The position numbers and the translations under genes are program-made. Shown one piece after another: positions 6,069 to 7,447 of a stretch of DNA of 7,447 bases. Position 1 is the stretch's first letter. Each line of letters opens with the position of its first letter. The stretch lies in contig BEIM01000167.1 of the NCBI GenBank assembly GCA_002898995.1, positions 1 to 7,447 of the forward strand, read 5' to 3'. Origin of the DNA: a bacterium HR36. Lineage in GTDB: Bacteria > Planctomycetota > Planctomycetia > Gemmatales > HRBIN36. Below the pieces are notes generated by a model that was not told the DNA's origin, ran no database searches, and was given only the letters and a program-made list of their open reading frames with translations.

Positions 6069-7447
6069 ATGCCCCAAGGGTTTCTATACCTTGCGAGTAA
6101 CTCATGGCTACGAGCGCTCTTGACCACGATACTGGTCTTGCTGTTTGTGAACGACAGGGCGGCACCGTGTTTCGGTCAAGGAATGGAGCTAGCGCCGCAG
6201 GTACGAGCCCTGGTCTATGCGCCTTATTTACATGGGCACCTGACAGGCTACTGGCCAGTGGTTTGCGAGATCCAAAATGATAGTCCAAGGCGGCAAAATG
6301 TGGAGGTGCGTTGCAGCGGGGATCGGCGGGCCGAAGTTCATTGGACAGTGTCGCGTCGGGTGAGTGTAGAAGGGCAAAGTTCCGCGCGCATGACATTGTG
6401 GCTGCCGCCACCGACGGCACCTGGGCTGGACTTGGAGTTTTTCGTGGATGGTCGCCGGGTGTCTGGGACTTGGGCGTTGTCTTTCCCTTCAACCGGGCGC
6501 TATTCAGGTATTGTAGGCGCCGGCCGAGTTCCTTTGGTACTGGCCAGTGCCGACGCTGCACGCATCGCACGCCAGTTGTTCCTCGACCGCCACGTGCTTA
6601 CCACGGAGTCTCGGTACTTCGGCCACCCCGGTTCTGGTTCGGGCACGGCTCCGATCTTGGGCACGCCGCCGACCGGCTTTGGCTTTGGTGCCTCTGGTCT
6701 CGGCTCGGGTTTGGGTCACGACCGTTGGCTATCCGCGCAGGAATTGCAGCTGGTTGTGTGGGAAGCTCCGTTACCTGCCTGGGACACACATTGGATTGGC
6801 TACTCTGCATTTCAGGGCATGGTGCTGACGCCTAAGGATTGGGAAGATGCGCCGGCCAATGTGAAGGATGCTATCATCCGCTGGGTCGAATGCGGCGGCA
6901 TGTTGGCACTACTCGACCTCAAACCGAGCCGGCTGGAAGAGCGATCCAGTCCACGCCGCAGCAGTTCGGGCACCGGTAACTCGGCAGGTCCGTTGCCGCC
7001 AGGCGTTCGAGATCGAGCCGATGACTCGGTCCAAACTCCCATGGTAGCCGCCGAGCGAACCGCGACAAAGTCGGACCTGGAACGGCGCGACCGAATCCTG
7101 ACGAGCTTTCCAGCGCACGATCCAGTGGCAGCGATATTCGGCCCTGAGGCTGACAAGTGGAAGCTCCCCTGGCTAAGGTTGTGCGGCTTTGGTCAGGTGC
7201 ATTACGCTTTGGGCAGCTATGCAGAACTGGACGAGCCTTCGGGCCCACCTAAAGTGGTCAGCGGCGAAGCAGGGATCGTGTTAACGTTCTGGGCCGATGA
7301 GGTTAGCAGACGCCATCGCATCGCAACCGAGATATTTCCCAATGCCGAGCAGATGCTGGCCAATGCGTTACAAGTTGCCCGGGGTCTAGGCGTGCCCGTG
7401 CTGGGCTTTTTCCTGCTGCTGTTCGCGTTCTCTCTGCTGGTCGGTCC
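6069..7447 (+). CDS. Large exported/membrane protein of the MoxR operon (partial, 3' end outside window)
   Basis: The frame is open from the ATG at 6069 to the window edge, giving 459 residues without a stop. An N-terminal hydrophobic stretch (about 14-28) and the following CFGQG suggest a signal peptide cleaved near residue 36. Residues about 45-145 look like a beta-rich domain. A Gly/Ser-rich insert (about 187-216) follows. Then LVVWEAPLPAW..HWIGYSAFQGMVLTPKDW (228-258) and AIIRWVECGGMLALLD (268-283) match the pattern of a glutamine-amidotransferase-like fold, as in DUF4350-type proteins, where a Trp-Val-x-x-Gly-Gly stretch ends the helix. A second Ser/Gly/Arg-rich insert covers about 288-340. 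A membrane segment begins near 441 (VPVLGFFLLLFAFSLLVG) and is cut off. In similar proteins this leads into a multi-pass C-terminus with a GPVNY-like motif, not visible here. It starts 2 nt after the moxR stop, so it is very likely an operon partner. No enzymatic role can be assigned. Confidence 0.8.
   Translation, partial: MPQGFLYLASNSWLRALLTTILVLLFVNDRAAPCFGQGMELAPQVRALVYAPYLHGHLTGYWPVVCEIQNDSPRRQNVEVRCSGDRRAEVHWTVSRRVSVEGQSSARMTLWLPPPTAPGLDLEFFVDGRRVSGTWALSFPSTGRYSGIVGAGRVPLVLASADAARIARQLFLDRHVLTTESRYFGHPGSGSGTAPILGTPPTGFGFGASGLGSGLGHDRWLSAQELQLVVWEAPLPAWDTHWIGYSAFQGMVLTPKDWEDAPANVKDAIIRWVECGGMLALLDLKPSRLEERSSPRRSSSGTGNSAGPLPPGVRDRADDSVQTPMVAAERTATKSDLERRDRILTSFPAHDPVAAIFGPEADKWKLPWLRLCGFGQVHYALGSYAELDEPSGPPKVVSGEAGIVLTFWADEVSRRHRIATEIFPNAEQMLANALQVARGLGVPVLGFFLLLFAFSLLVG

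Noticed and set aside
5980..6570. Antisense ORF over the moxR end and the start of the last gene (196 codons, -)
   Set aside because: It lies opposite strongly supported coding sequence and shows a low-complexity, Arg/Ser/Pro-rich translation with no domain.
6311..6835. Alternate-frame ORF inside the last gene (174 codons, +)
   Set aside because: The frame from 6069 is continuous, has a signal peptide and a strong ribosome-binding site; this one is Arg/Cys-rich and motif-free.

Overview
The window reads like a chromosomal segment of a planctomycete. The strongest indicator is the secreted product at 1962-3116, whose first domain matches the Planctomycetes-specific TIGR03000 family. The membrane operon with a MoxR-type ATPase and the glycosyltransferase tail also fit that phylum. 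The genus cannot be fixed from the sequence. Base composition and codon use look even throughout, and I see no IS element, integrase, phage gene, tRNA, rRNA or CRISPR array.

Layout. (1) Positions 1-150 are the last 49 codons of a family 2 glycosyltransferase, followed after 37 nt by a small FHA-domain phosphothreonine-binding protein (188-619, +). (2) Positions 620-993 hold no certain gene, only a weak small ORF (778-1011, +) whose end runs into the end of purC. (3) The minus strand carries purC (994-1887), and upstream of it a secreted TIGR03000 protein with two repeated Ig-like domains (1962-3116). (4) A 317-bp divergent intergenic region (3117-3433) has a good sigma70-like promoter firing left and a plausible one firing right. 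(5) From 3434 to the window end is a rightward operon: a membrane-anchored coiled-coil protein (3434-4966), a MoxR AAA+ ATPase (5011-6066), and a large secreted/membrane protein (6069 to beyond 7447).

How they may work together. MoxR ATPases usually act as chaperone-like machines on partners encoded beside them, often envelope or VWA-domain proteins. Here the flanking genes encode an inner-membrane protein with a long, probably periplasmic coiled coil and a signal-peptide protein with a membrane segment near its visible end. An envelope complex driven by the ATPase is the natural inference.

The most striking observation is that the moxR frame is broken by one in-frame TAG at 5383-5385, directly after the Walker B region. 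The reading frame is otherwise full length and all visible AAA+ motifs are intact. The codon sits where MoxR proteins usually have Ser or Pro, and TCG to TAG is a one-base change. It is either a sequencing/assembly error, a very recent nonsense mutation, or (least likely) readthrough. The last gene has no stop codon inside the window and is cut by its right edge.
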